From assembly GCA_964345925.1 (NCBI GenBank), contig CAYFSP010000001.1, positions 96,152-160,151 on the forward strand: a DNA stretch of 64,000 nt. The letters are read 5' to 3'. The notes under the pieces were generated by a model. That model worked only from the letters and a program-made list of their open reading frames with translations, did no database searches and was not told the origin of the DNA. Position 1 is the first letter of the stretch. Each line of letters starts with the position of its first letter. Origin of the DNA: Miniphocaeibacter sp964345925 (GTDB lineage: Bacteria; Bacillota; Clostridia; Tissierellales; Peptoniphilaceae). Position numbers and translations under genes: made by a program. Below are positions 63,980 through 64,000 of the stretch, piece by piece.

Positions 63980-64000
63980 TTGGTAAAATAAAAATGATGT

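Noticed and set aside
1..64000. tRNA genes, CRISPR arrays, transposases, prophage genes or a replication origin
   Set aside because: I looked for these on both strands and saw none; dense co-directional genes leave no space beyond the listed intergenic elements.

Overview
The window is a stretch of very AT-rich (roughly 30% GC by eye) chromosome from a low-GC Gram-positive anaerobe, most likely a clostridial or Tissierella-like bacterium. The support is the gene order and content: an IspH-S1 fusion, type A RNase P RNA, T-boxes before trpS and leuS, pyruvate phosphate dikinase with its regulatory protein, meso-diaminopimelate dehydrogenase, a betaine/sarcosine (glycine-type) reductase selenoprotein, and the alaS-ireB-ruvX-yrzB series. 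The genus is not resolvable from the sequence alone.

Layout. 1-13.0 kb: end of a chromosome-segregation and RNA-modification operon (scpA partial, scpB, rluB, mnmM), a flavoprotein, cmk, plsC, ispH-rpsA, then dgt, dnaG, rpoD, trmK and a NIF3 protein. 13.05-14.6 kb: rnpB, a tryptophan T-box and trpS. 14.6-21.0 kb: a lysine riboswitch controlling lysA-lysC-asd-dapA-dapB-ddh, a complete aspartate-to-lysine route using the dehydrogenase shortcut. 21.1-25.7 kb, minus strand: asnA, the PPDK regulator and ppdK. 25.8-32.2 kb: two DegV proteins, recX and a GIY-YIG protein (minus), a new 30-residue membrane peptide, YdbC, and leuS under a leucine T-box. 32.2-43.1 kb: an Rrf2/IscR-like regulator, an AI-2E-type permease, alaS-ireB-aldo/keto reductase-ruvX-yrzB-fur-rnjA, ylbF, and the tRNA wobble-uridine pair trmR-trhP. 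54.7-64 kb: miaB-mutS-mutL-miaA-ynbB, then divergent lexA and a yneA-like SOS gene with four LexA-box-like sites between them.

The accessory block is 43.1-54.6 kb. It starts with an IclR regulator, then the hydrolytic branch of a catechol meta-cleavage pathway (extradiol dioxygenase, ring-fission-product hydrolase, hydratase, acetaldehyde dehydrogenase, hydroxy-oxovalerate aldolase), then a DUF3841 protein, a BCCT transporter, component B of a betaine-type reductase (with a genuine selenocysteine UGA) and a TetR regulator. Every structural gene in this block carries at least one frameshift or in-frame stop, whereas the housekeeping genes on both sides are open; the two regulators at its edges are intact. 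A 100-N gap inside the block is flanked by an exact 55-base duplication, so the two contig ends overlap and little or nothing is missing there. The lesions are therefore either local consensus errors in a poorly covered region or real decay of an acquired island; the sequence cannot decide. Three of the frameshifts are all at runs of seven A and all need a -1 shift. Two promoters in the block share a 12-base palindromic operator-like word. Outside the block the oddest item is a run of 15 A in rpoD that replaces a highly conserved segment without changing the frame.
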